Shown here: positions 34,759 to 46,210 of the stretch, piece after piece
Layout: every line of letters begins with the position of its first letter
Position numbering within the stretch: the stretch's first letter is position 1
Origin: Diploscapter coronatus
Lineage: Eukaryota > Nematoda > Chromadorea > Rhabditida > Rhabditidae
Length of the DNA stretch: 64,000 bases
NCBI GenBank assembly: GCA_964036155.1
Contig: OZ038422.1
Span: 49,623,201 to 49,687,200, forward strand
Reading direction: 5' to 3'
Translations under genes and position numbers: made by a program
The notes under the pieces: generated by a model
Told to the model about the DNA's origin: nothing
Seen by the model: only the letters and a program-made list of their open reading frames with translations
The model's database searches: none

Positions 34759-35933
34759 TGGAATAAAATAGTTATTAAATTTATGGCATTTTTGATTTGA
34801 ATAGTTTGGATACACCTGAATTTGGCGATATTTTCAATAAAATTGGGCAGATTTTGAGGAGTTTTGCTAGTGCAGAATGTTCGGCGAAAAAGAAATGAGA
34901 AAGAAGATAGGAGTAGAGCAGACAGGGTAAGCAAACAAAGACAGAATGAGAGAAATTAGAGAAGAAGTGAAACAAGTCAAAGATTGAATGATTCAGAAAT
35001 TTCACAATAATTTCATTATGATCATAAAAGGACTGACAATGATATTTGGAACGATTTTCTCTCAAACATATTGTACTTTTGCACCATTTTAACAGCCCCA
35101 CAAAGTCAAATATCATAAACAGATAGGCATTTTATGCTGGTATTTCTATACGCATGTGGTATAAAATAAAAGTGGTATGGGGGAGCGTCTATAAGAAAAA
35201 TGCAGGAAACAGGGGAATGACTCAAGTGCAATAGTGCAATTTAGGGAAATACGGCTGAAAACCATCATGCGCATTCATTGCTATAATCAGCACATTGAAA
35301 ATGTGTCTACTGTAAAAACGACGAAGAAGATATTTTGAAAGGCCAAATAGCAAAGGGCAACTTGTGTCGAGTTCTTCGAGGAAAATGGTTCCATTCGAAA
35401 AACTGCTAAAAAATCCCAATTTTGCTAGGAGACGCGTACAAAAGCACGAATGGCTTTGTCAGAAATGTAGTCATGCCAAAAATTCGAATTACTAATTTCG
35501 GCAAGGCTGACTAAAAGTGACGAGTCTCGGACTCATTAATGAATAATTGGTTCAAAGATCCAAGTATTCAACCAAAACGATAGATTTATTTTCGAACGCA
35601 TGTGCAGTCCTAAAGTAAACTCTTTAATGAAACACAACCAATATTTCCATTTTTGAAGCATTTCAGACAATTTTGGTCCAAACTTCGGTTTCTATGGGTC
35701 CTAATTACTATGAAAGGTTTTTTCCACGATTTTTTACGTTCAAGTTTTGAATTTTGATCCCACTTTGAAGCGATCCTAGAGTCATTTTGACCTAGGAAAG
35801 ACAAGAGGGTGTGGCACAAAGAAGTAGAAATTCAAAATTACTACATCATAATAAAATTTTCACTTTGAAGCTTCACAGCGACATCGGGGATGAGACTGAT
35901 GACGTGGGATGTTCAGGGTAACTTCTTGAAGCA
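34759..35933. other. Intergenic, no gene recognised
   Basis: 5' flank of the DUF229 gene followed by AT-rich spacer. Short frames only, none with exon-like borders or homology I know. Confidence 0.5.
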
Positions 35934-35942
35934 CTTACAATG

Positions 35943-36066
35943 GGCTATTTGTAAACCGCATGACACATAAGACATTAAGACATGAAACCGCATGACATAA
36001 ATTGGGAAACCGCATGACATAAATCTGGAGACCGCATGACATAAATCTGGAGACCGCATGACATAT
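35943..36066. repeat. 22-base subterminal tandem repeats, left end
   Basis: Four units of the ACCGCATGACATAAATCTGG type, mirrored at 41,411-41,538 in inverse orientation. Confidence 0.85.
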
Positions 36067-37443
36067 TTTAAAAGTCTCTAAAGTTTTATTTTTATTTGAA
36101 AACCGCGTGGGATGAGGAAAACATAAGACATACAGTAATCTAGGTCATTACTCAAGCTAAAATTATATTATTTGGCAGCCTAGACAATTCGTAGCTCAAT
36201 CCTGGATAATTCGTAGCCTGGAAGTTCGTAGTCTCCCAGATACTAGCTTCAGGCTCATAACACACAGTACAGTAATTCAGGCAGCAGATTCGGAATTATA
36301 ATTTTTCACAACCTTTTCATTTCAACTCATCATTTCAGGTTTTATCTTTCGTTTTGAATATTCTGGGCAAACTTAGGCGTATTTATTTCGTTCATTCAGC
36401 AAATTCGGCCATTTCGAAACATAAAAATCTCGGAACTCAATGAAAAGTATTCATAAGTAGTCAGAAATTAGCATATTCTATATCCACTATTAATTTCCTT
36501 CAATTTCATGTATGATTTCCCTAGGTACTAAATTTCCACTTGTCTCCAGAAATATCCCCTAGTTAACTATAGGAAGTTCATGAGATCTGACAGAAATAGA
36601 GGTTTTCGAGAGGTGTGATTACAGAAATATGTCATAGACCCCCAAATCGCCTACCAAAATGGACTATTCTGTCATGTCTTACTATTTCTGGAGTCTATAG
36701 ATCATTACATCCATCTCTGGAGTCACTGGGCTCACTCATGCACTCAAAAATTATGAAACGTTCACTATAGACATACTCGAGCGACCGTAGCAGTCCAAAA
36801 CATATCCGAAAATGGTCGTTCATGGTCTGTATTTCATCTGTTATATTAGTACTCCAAATATCAGCCTTTGATTACCCCATTCGGATATGCCTAGTTGAGT
36901 TATGGGGCCAAGACTGGATCAAACTGACATATGACTGCAAAATATGACATTTACCCCCACTGAATGATTCGAAAAAGTGATAAATCGATATGGTAATTAG
37001 TCTAATTATATTCTACGCTTAATTTCCTTCAATTTCATGTATGATTTCCCCAGGTACTGAATTTCCACTTGTCTTCAACAAGATCTCCTAGAATTACTAT
37101 AGAAACTCATGAGATCTGACAGAAATAGAGGTTTTTGAGATGTCTGATTTCAAAAGTACGTCATAGATCCCCAAATCGTCTACCAAAATGACCAGTTGGA
37201 TGTGATACATCTATTTCTGAAGTCTATAGGCCATTACATCCATCTTTCTGGTCACTAGGCTCATTTATTACTCCAAAATCTTCCATATTTCATAGTAGCT
37301 CCGTTACAAGAGCCAGCAATCACTCCGAACATGACACAATCGGGTCGAATTTAGTTTCTATTGGATCCCTGGTATCTATTCTCTAAATTTCATATCTATT
37401 TAGGCACATTTCTTCGTACTGTTTCCTAAAAAAGTAAAAGTGG

Positions 37444-38224
37444 ATGGTGTTTACGCGGCACGCATTGAAGCGAGCGAAAAGGAGGGGAATTTATTGTCGA
37501 CCAGAAAAACGCAATCAAAGCAGCAAAAAAGTTAATTACACCCAATTATCTCGTTCAGATATCCAAATAGAGGCAATTTCTGACATTTTGAGACCGAACA
37601 CGCACAGGAACTCGCCAGGAGAAGCGCTCGGGGAAGGCCGGAATATCAGGGGTGCGATTTGTCTTCTAAAATCGTCCAATTTCTGCTAAAATATTTTATT
37701 TTATGCGATTCCAGATTATTTCAAATAACTAAATAGCTGAAGGGACTCAGTGGGCATCGATTGAATATAAAATTAGCCTGGAGCGCCACTTCTGAACCAC
37801 AGCAGGGACGCGAAAACGTACCAAGTCTTTATTAGCTATTCTATGGAAATCAGTAGAATGACTTGGCACAGCCTTCAAAATTATTTTCCTGAAAATGGGT
37901 CCAAACAATGTAATCGAGAGTGAGGAATCCAAAAATCGAGATTTCGGAGCTCGGATGCGCGTTGTTTACGCTACAGTAAATGATGTACTGAAAATTCTAA
38001 AGTCGTTCAGAAGCATAAAAACCAGTCAATACCTATATCAAACACTTCGTCTCGATGAGATAAACAACTTTTGTTCTGAAAATTTTCCAATACGATGCAT
38101 ATATAAAAGTTATAGACCGAAAAGTGCCAAAATTGGTCAATTTTCCAACACTTTCGATCAGCACGTTCGTAAAACGCAAATGGTACCAGATTTTATTGCA
38201 TATTATTATAGCCCAGTTCATTAG
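37444..38224 (+). other. Unassigned frames in transposon centre
   Basis: Two open frames, 37,444-37,689 (81 codons, Arg/Lys-rich: RHALKRAKRRGIYCRPEKR) and 37,895-38,224 (109 codons: MGPNNVIESEESKNRDFGAR...). They show no zinc finger, DDE or other transposase motif that I recognise. They may be remnants of captured or decayed sequence. Confidence 0.2.
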
Positions 38225-38394
38225 AAACATTTTGGTATATGACACTTGCCATAAAAGTGAGTGCTGTCAGAGAAATTATTTTTTTCGAAGTGCGGTCAAA
38301 TATCACTTTGAACAAAAAAAATCATATCTCACTGATTGTCAATGATAAATTGATGATTCTTTTTTTTGTTTGATTACTATGGACATCCAGTCTA

Positions 38395-39215
38395 TCAAAC
38401 AATAAAATAATAATTTTTTGAATACCAATTTCTGCAGAAATGCGCACTTTTCGCGTTATGGTTGCGGACTTTTCGGTCCGTACTGTGTTTACGCGTAAAT
38501 GGCGTTGGAAAAATGTGTCCTTCCAGTATGTTGTGTAGAATGACACGGTAAACAAATTCGTTCCAGAACTAACCTCGGATTCACATTCGTATAAGCTCCA
38601 GAATTTTTTGAAGTTCGACGACCAATTATTGCAAAGTGCCGTTTGGGCGGTAAATTTCAAAAATTCATATCTTCCTATGTACCGGACAAATTTTCTTAGT
38701 TATTTTTTTATTTTGTAGATCTTGTCAAAGAAAATAAGATAAAAATAAAAAGAAAATTTTCAGATAATATTTTTGGTAAGAAAAAGTTACCCGAAGTTAC
38801 CCTATATACCCGTACTGCATTTACAAGGGTAATGCGAGTCAACGTCGGATTTTTCCATGAAATCTTGTAGAGCTGTTCAAGTTGAACAACTTTTGTTTCA
38901 GAACTTATTCTAGAATGTGCACACACAGGGAGATATGAATTTTTGAAAATAATGTATAAAAAGGCATTATGCTGAATTTGGTCATTGAACTTCAAAAAAT
39001 TCTGGAGCTTATACGAATGTGAATCCGAGGTCAGTTCTGGAATGAAATTGTTTACCGTGTCATTCTACACAACATACTGGAGGGAATAATTTTTCCAACG
39101 TCATTTACCCGTAAACCTAGGGCATTATGAAAAGTACGCAATTGAGACGCGAAAAGTGTGCATTTCTGCAGAAATTGATATTCAAAAAATTTGTTCTTTG
39201 ATGCTTGATAAACTA
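38395..39215. repeat. Nested inverted repeat in transposon centre
   Basis: About 240 bases at 38,395-38,640 are repeated inversely at about 38,976-39,215 (shared core TTCTGGAGCTTATACGAATG and ACACAACATACTGGA). They form a second, inner fold-back with a spacer of about 335 bases inside the larger element; an older insertion is likely. Frames in it are not convincing as genes. Confidence 0.75.
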
Positions 39216-41410
39216 GAGATAAGTACCTGTCGAATAAAAAAAGGATCATTCAATTTGGTTCAGAAATAAGGAAGTTATGAATTTCTGAAAATTTTCTTAG
39301 ACTATCAAGAATTAATTTTTGACAAAACAGGTGGTTTTATGGGTGTGGGTAGTTGTTTTCGACTCAAGAGTTATACCAGACAAAATCATAAGGTAAGGAG
39401 AGTACTATGCAAAAAACCGTACTCAATTTGGATGAAAAATAAAAAAGAAAGTTATTCTAAAAGTAAAATAGAGAGATAAACTTGAAGCGCCTTGTACATG
39501 AGCAAGCCCAGTGACTTCAGAGATAGATGTAATGGGCTATAGACTTCAGAAATAGTAAGACATGATAGAATGGTTCATTTTGGTAGGCGATTTGGAGATC
39601 TATGATATTCTTCCCGAATCAGATATCTCAAAAACCTCTATTTCTGTCAGATCCTATGAACTTCCTATAGTTAACTAGAGGATATTGCTGGAGACAAGTG
39701 AAAATGTAGTACCTAGGGAAATCATACATGAAATTGAAGGAAATTAAGCGTAGAATATAATTAGACTAATTAGAATATCGATTTGCCACTTTTCGAGTCA
39801 TTCGGTGGAGGTAAACATCATATTTTGCAGTCATATGTCGGTTTCATCGGAAAAAAAGTCAACATAACGGCCCAAGATATCTTCGAACCTATCGAAACAG
39901 ATATGTAATATCTAGAGTAGATACTATAGGTGAAATAGAAGCATAAGTCGAATCTTTTTGGATATCATCAGAATCGCTGCAGGACTTAGAGTTGGTTGAT
40001 TTTTGAAGAATTTCGTATTTTTTCGCGAAAGAAGTCAAAAAGTGTCCTCTAGTGCATACACACATACTCAAAGGTAGCGAAAGTTTATTGATATACGGAC
40101 TACAGATGCTAGGACATAATTGTAGACTATAGTTGAACTTTTTTGGATATGCTTTGGATCAGTGCGGGACCATGTAAGGGAGCATTGGTGATGATAGAGC
40201 ATTTTTGAGTGAATAAGTGAGCCCAGTGACTCCAGAGATGGATGTAATGATCTATAGACTCCAGAAATAGTAAGACATGACAGAATGGTTCATTTTGACA
40301 GGCGATTTAGGGATCTATAATGAATTTCTGTAATCACACCTCTCGAAAACCTCTATTTCTGTCAGATCTCATGAGTTTCTATAGTAATTCTAGGAGATCT
40401 TGTTGAAGACAAGTGAAAATTTAGTACCTAGGGAAGTCATACATGAAATTGAAGGAAATTAAGCGTAGAATATAATTAGACTAATTACCATATCGATTTA
40501 TCACTTTTTCGAATCATTCAGTGGGGGTGAAAGTCCTATTTTGCAGTCATATGTCGGTTTGGGCCAGTCGTAGTCCCATAACTCAACTAGACATATCCGA
40601 ATGAGGTAATCGAAGGCTGATATTTGAAGTACTGATACTACAGATGAAATACAGACCATGAACGACCATTTTCGGATATGTTTTGGACTGCTACGGTCGC
40701 TCGAGTATGTCTATAGTGAACGTTTCATAATTTTTGAGTGCATGAGTGAGCCCAGTGACTCCAGAGATGGATGTAATGATCTATAGACTCCAGAAATAGT
40801 AAGACATGACAGAATAGTCCATTTTGGTAGACGATTTGGGGATCTATGACGTACTTTTGAAATCAGACATCTCAAAAACCTCTATTTCTGTCAGATCTCA
40901 TGAGTTTCTATAGTAATTCTAGGAGATCTTGTTGAAGACAAGTGGAAATTTAGTACCTAGGGAAATCATACATGAAATTGAAGGAAATTAATAGTGGATA
41001 TAGAATATGCTAATTTCTGACTACTTATGAATACTTTTCATTGAGTTCCGAGATTTTTATGTTTCGAAATGGCCGAATTTGCTGAATGAACGAAATAAAT
41101 ACGCCTAAGTTTGCCCAGAATATTCAAAACGAATGATAGAACCTGAAATGACGAGTTGAAATGAAAAGGTTGTGAAAAATTATAATTCCGAATCTGCTGC
41201 CTGAATTACTGTACTGTGTGTTATGAGCCTGAAGCTAGTATCTGGGAGACTACGAACTTCCAGGCTACGAATTATCCAGGATTGAGCTACGAATTGTCTA
41301 GGCTGCCAAATAATATAATTTTAGCTTGAGTAATGACCTAGATTACTGTATGTCTTATGTTTTCCTCATCCCACGCGGTTTTCAAATAAAAATAAAACTT
41401 TAGAGACTTT

Positions 41411-41538
41411 TAAAATATGTCATGCGGTCTCCAGATTTATGTCATGCGGTCTCCAGATTTATGTCATGCGGTTTCCCAATTTATGTCATGCGGTTTCATG
41501 TCTTAATGTCTTATGTGTCATGCGGTTTACAAGTTGCC
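41411..41538. repeat. 22-base subterminal tandem repeats, right end
   Basis: Inverse counterpart of the left-end repeats, reading TATGTCATGCGGTCTCCAGA and variants. Confidence 0.85.
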
Positions 41539-41869
41539 CTTACAATGCCTATTCCGAGATTTCGGGTCGTTCTTCTTGCTATCTCTAATCTCTCTCCTTT
41601 CCCTTACTCGCTTCCGCGGGTCAAGGAACGAAAAATAGCGCGCAAAAAGGAGAGCACAGTGCGTTTTTAATGCAAAGCCAATTTCCGCAGTTTATTTTTT
41701 ATTTTCTCGGGGTTAACTATCGTTTAATTAGGCGCAATTATTGTGCAATTATCATTCTAGTGGCTATCTGAAGTGCGTTAGTCATTGGTTTGTACCGTTT
41801 TTGTCGCGTAGCAGCTTTGAATTTAGTTTTTTTTTGCGAAAATTTATAATCTTTTCAATTTCAGGGAAA

Positions 41870-42860
41870 ATGCCGTTCGAAATGGTGAAATACACGGAGA
41901 CGGAGCTGCTGGACGAGTTGCGAGCCGTTGGATTTCTGCACGAAGATGAGCTCATTTCTCCGAGGGACATTGAAATTCTCAGGAAATGTGAGAATTGTTA
42001 TTATTTTTTAAAAAAAAATTCAAAAATTTGCATATTTTTTTTGCAGTGATTGACGACGAATTGGACTCTACCCAAGAAGATGGAATGTTCAGTTCGTTGG
42101 TTGTAGACGAGCGCTATTTGGACTCAGAAGATGGCGTCGGAACGCCGATTCAAATTCGATCTCACCCCGGAAAAGGCAGGAATCAATCCGAACTTCTATC
42201 TCCAATCGATCTTCCTCTATCCTGGGATAACTCTGATAATGCAAGGAAATTTTCGTTTATTTTTTGAGAGAAAGTATTTTCCAGGAAGTTCCTTTGGATA
42301 AAGAAATCGACGACGAGTTGACGAATGCGTTCGAAACATTGGCCAAGGCCCTCAACACCACCTCCAAATACGATGAATTTTACTATGTGGGTTTTTTTCT
42401 TTATATTTACGGAAAATTATTTTTTCAGACGGAATCCTCTTCAGAAAATGACAAGGAGAACGAAAAGCAGTCTGTGGCAGGCGACGATTCGAAGAGCGAT
42501 GGGAAGTCTGATTTCAAGACACCAATGCAGCCCGCGAAGCCTGTCAAGCCGTGTGATTTGGGACTGCGACCCGTTCTGCTGCCCTCGCCAGGGAGGCTGA
42601 AGTACAGGAATGATCCGGTCTGTCTCAGGAAAATCTACGAGTGAGTGATTTGTATTTGTAATTTTTAGAATTGTTGTTGCAGAGAGGAATGGAAGCTTCA
42701 CCCCGAGCCTGGGGAGAAGAAACGACTTTCGCTGCGCTGGAAAATCCGTGAATTCATGCTGAGACGGGACATGAGTTCTCTGCCGATTCGCAAAATCAAG
42801 GACCGAAACGTCAAGGCGCATCACACGAAGCCCTGGTCGCCCGCAGCCTATCTCGATTGA
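41870..42860 (+). CDS. hyls-1: HYLS-1 centriole/basal body protein
   Basis: Five exons (41870-41987, 42047-42240, 42285-42386, 42429-42640, 42683-42860) join in phase to 267 residues. The start ATG lies five bases after TTTCAG, a likely trans-splice acceptor. The N-terminus has TETELLDELRAVGF, the middle is acidic and Ser-rich, and the C-terminus has KYRNDPVCLRKIYEEEWKLH, PGEKKRLSLRWKIREFML, which matches the conserved C-terminal box of hydrolethalus syndrome protein 1 (DxVxxYxxYxxxW...PGE...LRWxxRExM). In animals HYLS-1 is a core centriolar protein needed for basal body function and cilium assembly rather than centriole duplication. Intron 2 (42,241-42,284) starts GCAAGG and is best read as GC-AG, because only that keeps the frame. 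A foldback transposon ends 322 bases upstream. Confidence 0.88.
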
Positions 42861-43311
42861 AACTCACGACAAGTATCTAGTTTTCGGGTGGTCGTAATTG
42901 AATATTCTCTTTTCATTTGAATGAAGAATACGACATTCAAATATTCGTCTTTTTGGACTTTTAGAAAGGCAAACTCGATTGAAATTCACTATTTTATTTT
43001 ACTGGATTACTGTATATGCAATAAATATTTCATTGTTTTATTTTCTTTAAAAACTCGGTGGGTTTATGTCCCGGTTATCTTCGAACATTTTGAATCGCTC
43101 GCTTTCGCTGGCTCTTTTCGCACCGTGCGCGATTGCGTTCAGCTGCGCTGCGGTTCTCCTTCATACATAGTGACGTAGGTCTGTCTGTATGCCTACCCCT
43201 CTCACTCTACATCTCTAGCCTCTCTCCTTTTGTCTGACATCTTTCCGCTCTCTTCTCTCTGCCTCAGTTTGCCTCACTGTCTCACTCGTCACTCTTCCCA
43301 GTCCCATTCCC
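42861..43311. other. Intergenic, hyls-1 to TFIIA
   Basis: AATAAA at 43,020-43,025 fits the hyls-1 poly(A) site. From about 43,180 a pyrimidine-rich tract leads to the TATA box at 43,312. Confidence 0.55.
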
Positions 43312-43319
43312 TATAAAAG
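43312..43319 (+). promoter_or_regulatory. TATA box of the TFIIA large subunit gene
   Basis: CTATAAAAGCGGGCC follows a 130-base CT-rich tract. Transcription would start around 43,345. A probable donor near 43,391 (GACCG|GTAGGG) and TTTCAG at 43,621-43,626 suggest a 5' untranslated intron before the ATG at 43,680. Confidence 0.6.
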
Positions 43320-43679
43320 CGGGCCAGTCTCCAGCAGCAGCCGAGCGGTCGTTTGGACACAAGGAGGATTGTTTCTTTTGCCCCTGACCGGTAGGGTTAA
43401 ATCTGCAAATCTGCAGCCATTCTCAATATCCTTTATCCAATTAAACCGCTCTTGTCAAAAGCTCCCTCATAACAAACGGGAAAATTAGAATGATTTGTAA
43501 GGAAAAATCGATGAGAATAGCAGGAAAGAGTCATCGCAAAGTGAGTGTTTCGAAATAATTAATATTGGTTATGTTGACAGATATGGAGTTGGATTTTGAT
43601 AATTAGATGATTTTTGCAAGTTTCAGGTGAATTGGATTCGTCTAGTCGGTTTCCAAGCCTTTTCGTCTCGTAGCCAGTC

Positions 43680-46210
43680 ATGTCTTCTCATCAACATCCA
43701 ACCACCGCCAACGTTGTAAGTCGATTTCTCATTTCGTATTTATCGCTCATTCCTTATCACTTATCATTTCATAATTGATCCCCCTTTGCAGGCGGAGATC
43801 TACAAGAGTGTGATCGCGGATGTGATCAACCAGATGAAGGAGTCATTTCTCGATGAAAACATCGACATTGACATATTGAATCAGTTCAAGAAGGTGGGAA
43901 TATCGATATATTGATTCGTTTTTTTTTTTTTTCTTTTTTTTCGAAATTTCTTAATTTTCCAGGACTGGGAAGAGAAGGTACAGCAGAGTGGGGCGGTTGA
44001 ATTTGAGCCTCGCGTTGTGGTGCAACCTCACCCCATCCGGCCTACGATACCCACAGGTAGAATATTCATAGGGTTTAAAAGCTTAAATTAAAAATGTTCA
44101 AATTCCAACTCTAAGACAAAAATGAGTGAATTTGAAGAAAAAAACCTTCATTTTATTGCAGGAATTGCCCGGAACGTGGGTCACATGCAGATCGGAGGCA
44201 ACGCCAGGCAGCAACAGCAACATCAACAGCAACAGCAACAACAACAACAGCAGCAGCAACAATTGCAGCACCATATGCAGCAGCCACAGAGTCAGCCCGT
44301 CACCCAACTCGTTCAGCACCATCCTCAGAGCTTGCAGCAGGTTTATCATTATTTTAAATCCCTATATTTTCTAGGAGAATGGACAAATAAAAACAATTCT
44401 TCTTACATGAAGATAGTCTCTTCGTGGGATTCTTCTTTTTTCCTGAGGAAATATGCATATTTTAAAAGATTATTTTTTATTTGAATTAAAATATTCCAGC
44501 ACATGATTGATCAACAGCAGCAAGTACAGAATCAGCTTCAGCAGCAGCTTCAGCAACAGCAACAAGTCCAACAAGTGCAGATCCAACAGGCGCAGGCTGT
44601 TCGGTCCGGGCTGTCCATGCCTATGGCTTATCTCCCCGTTCAACAGCCACACCAGTCCATTCAGCAGGTGCTTTTAATTATAAAAGAGCATTTAATTTTA
44701 GAACTCAGCATATTGGGTCATGGGCCCATATGGGCCCATGACCCAATATGCTGAGAATGTTCAAAAGTCGTTCATTGTAGTTAACCCCACCCTCTTATCA
44801 CTACCACCACCCTCTTGTAATTATCGCCCTCTTTCTTTTCTCCATACTATTTATCAGAAAAGAAGACGGTAGTACAGGGGGGGCCTGCAGATAACTATTT
44901 GAAAGATTAACTAATGTTGAGATGTATTAGTTAAAAAAAAAAAAGAAAAAAAAAAGATTATAATTTTATTTTAGCAAGTCCAAGTCCACCAGCTGCAGCA
45001 GCAACTGGGGCAGCAAATCCAGCCGATTCAGGTCACTTCCGCGCCCACGGGAATGTCCTTCCAGCTGGCTGCTGCGCAAGGGATCAGAATGGTAGGATTT
45101 GTTCTCCAACAATTTTCTCGAAAAATAATATTTTGAAATTTCAGGTGCAAGGCATGCAACCCACCTCCCAGCAGCAGCAGTTCGTCATTCAGACTGTGTC
45201 CGGTCCTCAACTCTCCCATCAACAGTTCATCATGCTGCCTAGCGGTTGGAATTCGAGACAATTAAAAGGACCATTTTTATCTTCAAACTTATTCCAGGCC
45301 AACAAATCCCAGTGAATCTGAACACGCGAATCGTAACGCAGAATCCGACGATGCATCAGGTGGACGGGAACGGCGATGAGTTTGGGGAGGAAGAGGAAAA
45401 GGAGAAGGAGCCTCAAAGTAGCGAGGCTCAATTGGAACCAAGTAGTTCTGGCACGAACTCGAATAGAAGGCAGAGGCACAGCAAGAAGAAGGTCAACAAA
45501 CCGAGTCGTAAGTGGATTTTTTCTATAGGAAATGCATGTTTTTTCAAATTATTCTAATTTTCTAGAGAATGAGAAAATGTATTCTTCTAGGTCGTGAAGC
45601 TCTGAAGGTGGCGTCTGCAATCATGCCCGAGTTACAGTTGGACGGAGGCGGAGACACAATCACTGATTCGAGCAGTGAGGAGGATGAGGTGGGTAAAATT
45701 AAAGGAGTTTAAAATGCGCTCCAATGCTTAAACCAAAGGAAGAATTTAACAATAGAGCATATTTTACATGATGAAGCAATTTTGTTTATTTTGCAGGTTG
45801 AAGAGGAAGAAGACCAGCTGCGGCGTTATGCGGACTCAGTGGGGAACGGAAATGCGGACGACGGCGAGGAGGGCGACGAGAATCCACTCAATTCGGACGA
45901 CGACCAGTCGACCGACGATGAAGACCTCAACACACTCTTCGATGCTGACAACGTCGTCATGTGTCAGTTCGAGAAGGTGTGAAATTTGAATATTTGAAGA
46001 ATGTAGTAATCTTTAGAAAATAGTAATCCTCGAAAGAAAAACGAAATCTTAAAGAAAATATGAAAGGGTGCAGTAATTTCTAATACTTATTTTAAATTTC
46101 AGGTCCACCGCGCTCGAAACAAGTGGAAATTCCAGCTCAAGGATGGAATCATGCACATCGAGAACAAGGACTACTGCTTCCAGAAATGCACTGGCGAAGC
46201 GGAGTGGTGA
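43680..46210 (+). CDS. pqn-51: Transcription factor IIA alpha/beta (large) subunit
   Basis: Eleven exons (43680-43715, 43792-43893, 43963-44056, 44162-44340, 44500-44667, 44975-45091, 45145-45244, 45298-45507, 45591-45688, 45797-45976, 46103-46210) give 463 residues. The N-terminal four-helix part reads AEIYKSVIADVINQMKESF, IDIDILNQFKKDWEEKV. The centre is a long Gln-rich spacer (residues about 85-230), the usual variable TFIIA region. Then come an acidic tract (DEFGEEEEKEKE, EEEDQLRRYADS, LNSDDDQSTDDED) and the C-terminal beta-barrel part NVVMCQFEKVHRARNKWKFQ, DGIMHIENKDYCFQKCTGEA EW. TFIIA stabilises TBP on the TATA box in the nucleus; the precursor is often cleaved to alpha and beta chains. 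Intron 5 contains a 52-base perfect palindrome. The Gln-rich nature matches the nematode prion-like-Q name pqn-51. Confidence 0.96.
44704..44755. repeat. 52-base perfect palindrome
   Basis: The two 26-base halves are exact reverse complements with no spacer; the centre is GGGCCCATATGGGCCC and the ends are CTCAG/CTGAG. Located in intron 5 of the TFIIA gene. Confidence 0.95.

Larger units (their letters stand above)
35934..41547. mobile_element. Foldback Mutator-like (MULE-type) DNA transposon
   Basis: The perfect 9-base sequence CTTACAATG lies directly outside both ends (35,934-35,942 and 41,539-41,547), as a target-site duplication. The element (35,943-41,538) starts GGCTATTTGTAAACCGC and ends with the inverse of GGCAACTTGTAAACCGC. 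The inverted arms are very long: left about 35,943-37,300, right about 39,490-41,538. Next to each end are four copies of a 22-base tandem repeat (ACCGCATGACATAAATCTGG type). Inside the arms a roughly 530-base unit is repeated twice on the left and three times on the right. The centre (37,300-39,480) has no recognisable transposase. Nine-base duplications and long inverted ends are known for Mutator-like elements. I infer a non-autonomous copy. It ends 322 bases before the hyls-1 start codon. Confidence 0.8.

Noticed and set aside
38322..38660. Minus-strand 112-codon frame in the transposon as a transposase
   Set aside because: It lies within the inner inverted repeat, its inverse copy is broken by stops, and no catalytic motif is present.
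41422..41670. Frame with repeated MRSPDLCH-type units at the transposon end
   Set aside because: Translation of the 22-base subterminal tandem repeats; not a protein gene.
41741..41869. Upstream extension of hyls-1
   Set aside because: In frame but crosses TTTCAATTTCAG just before the ATG at 41,870, and the upstream residues look non-coding.
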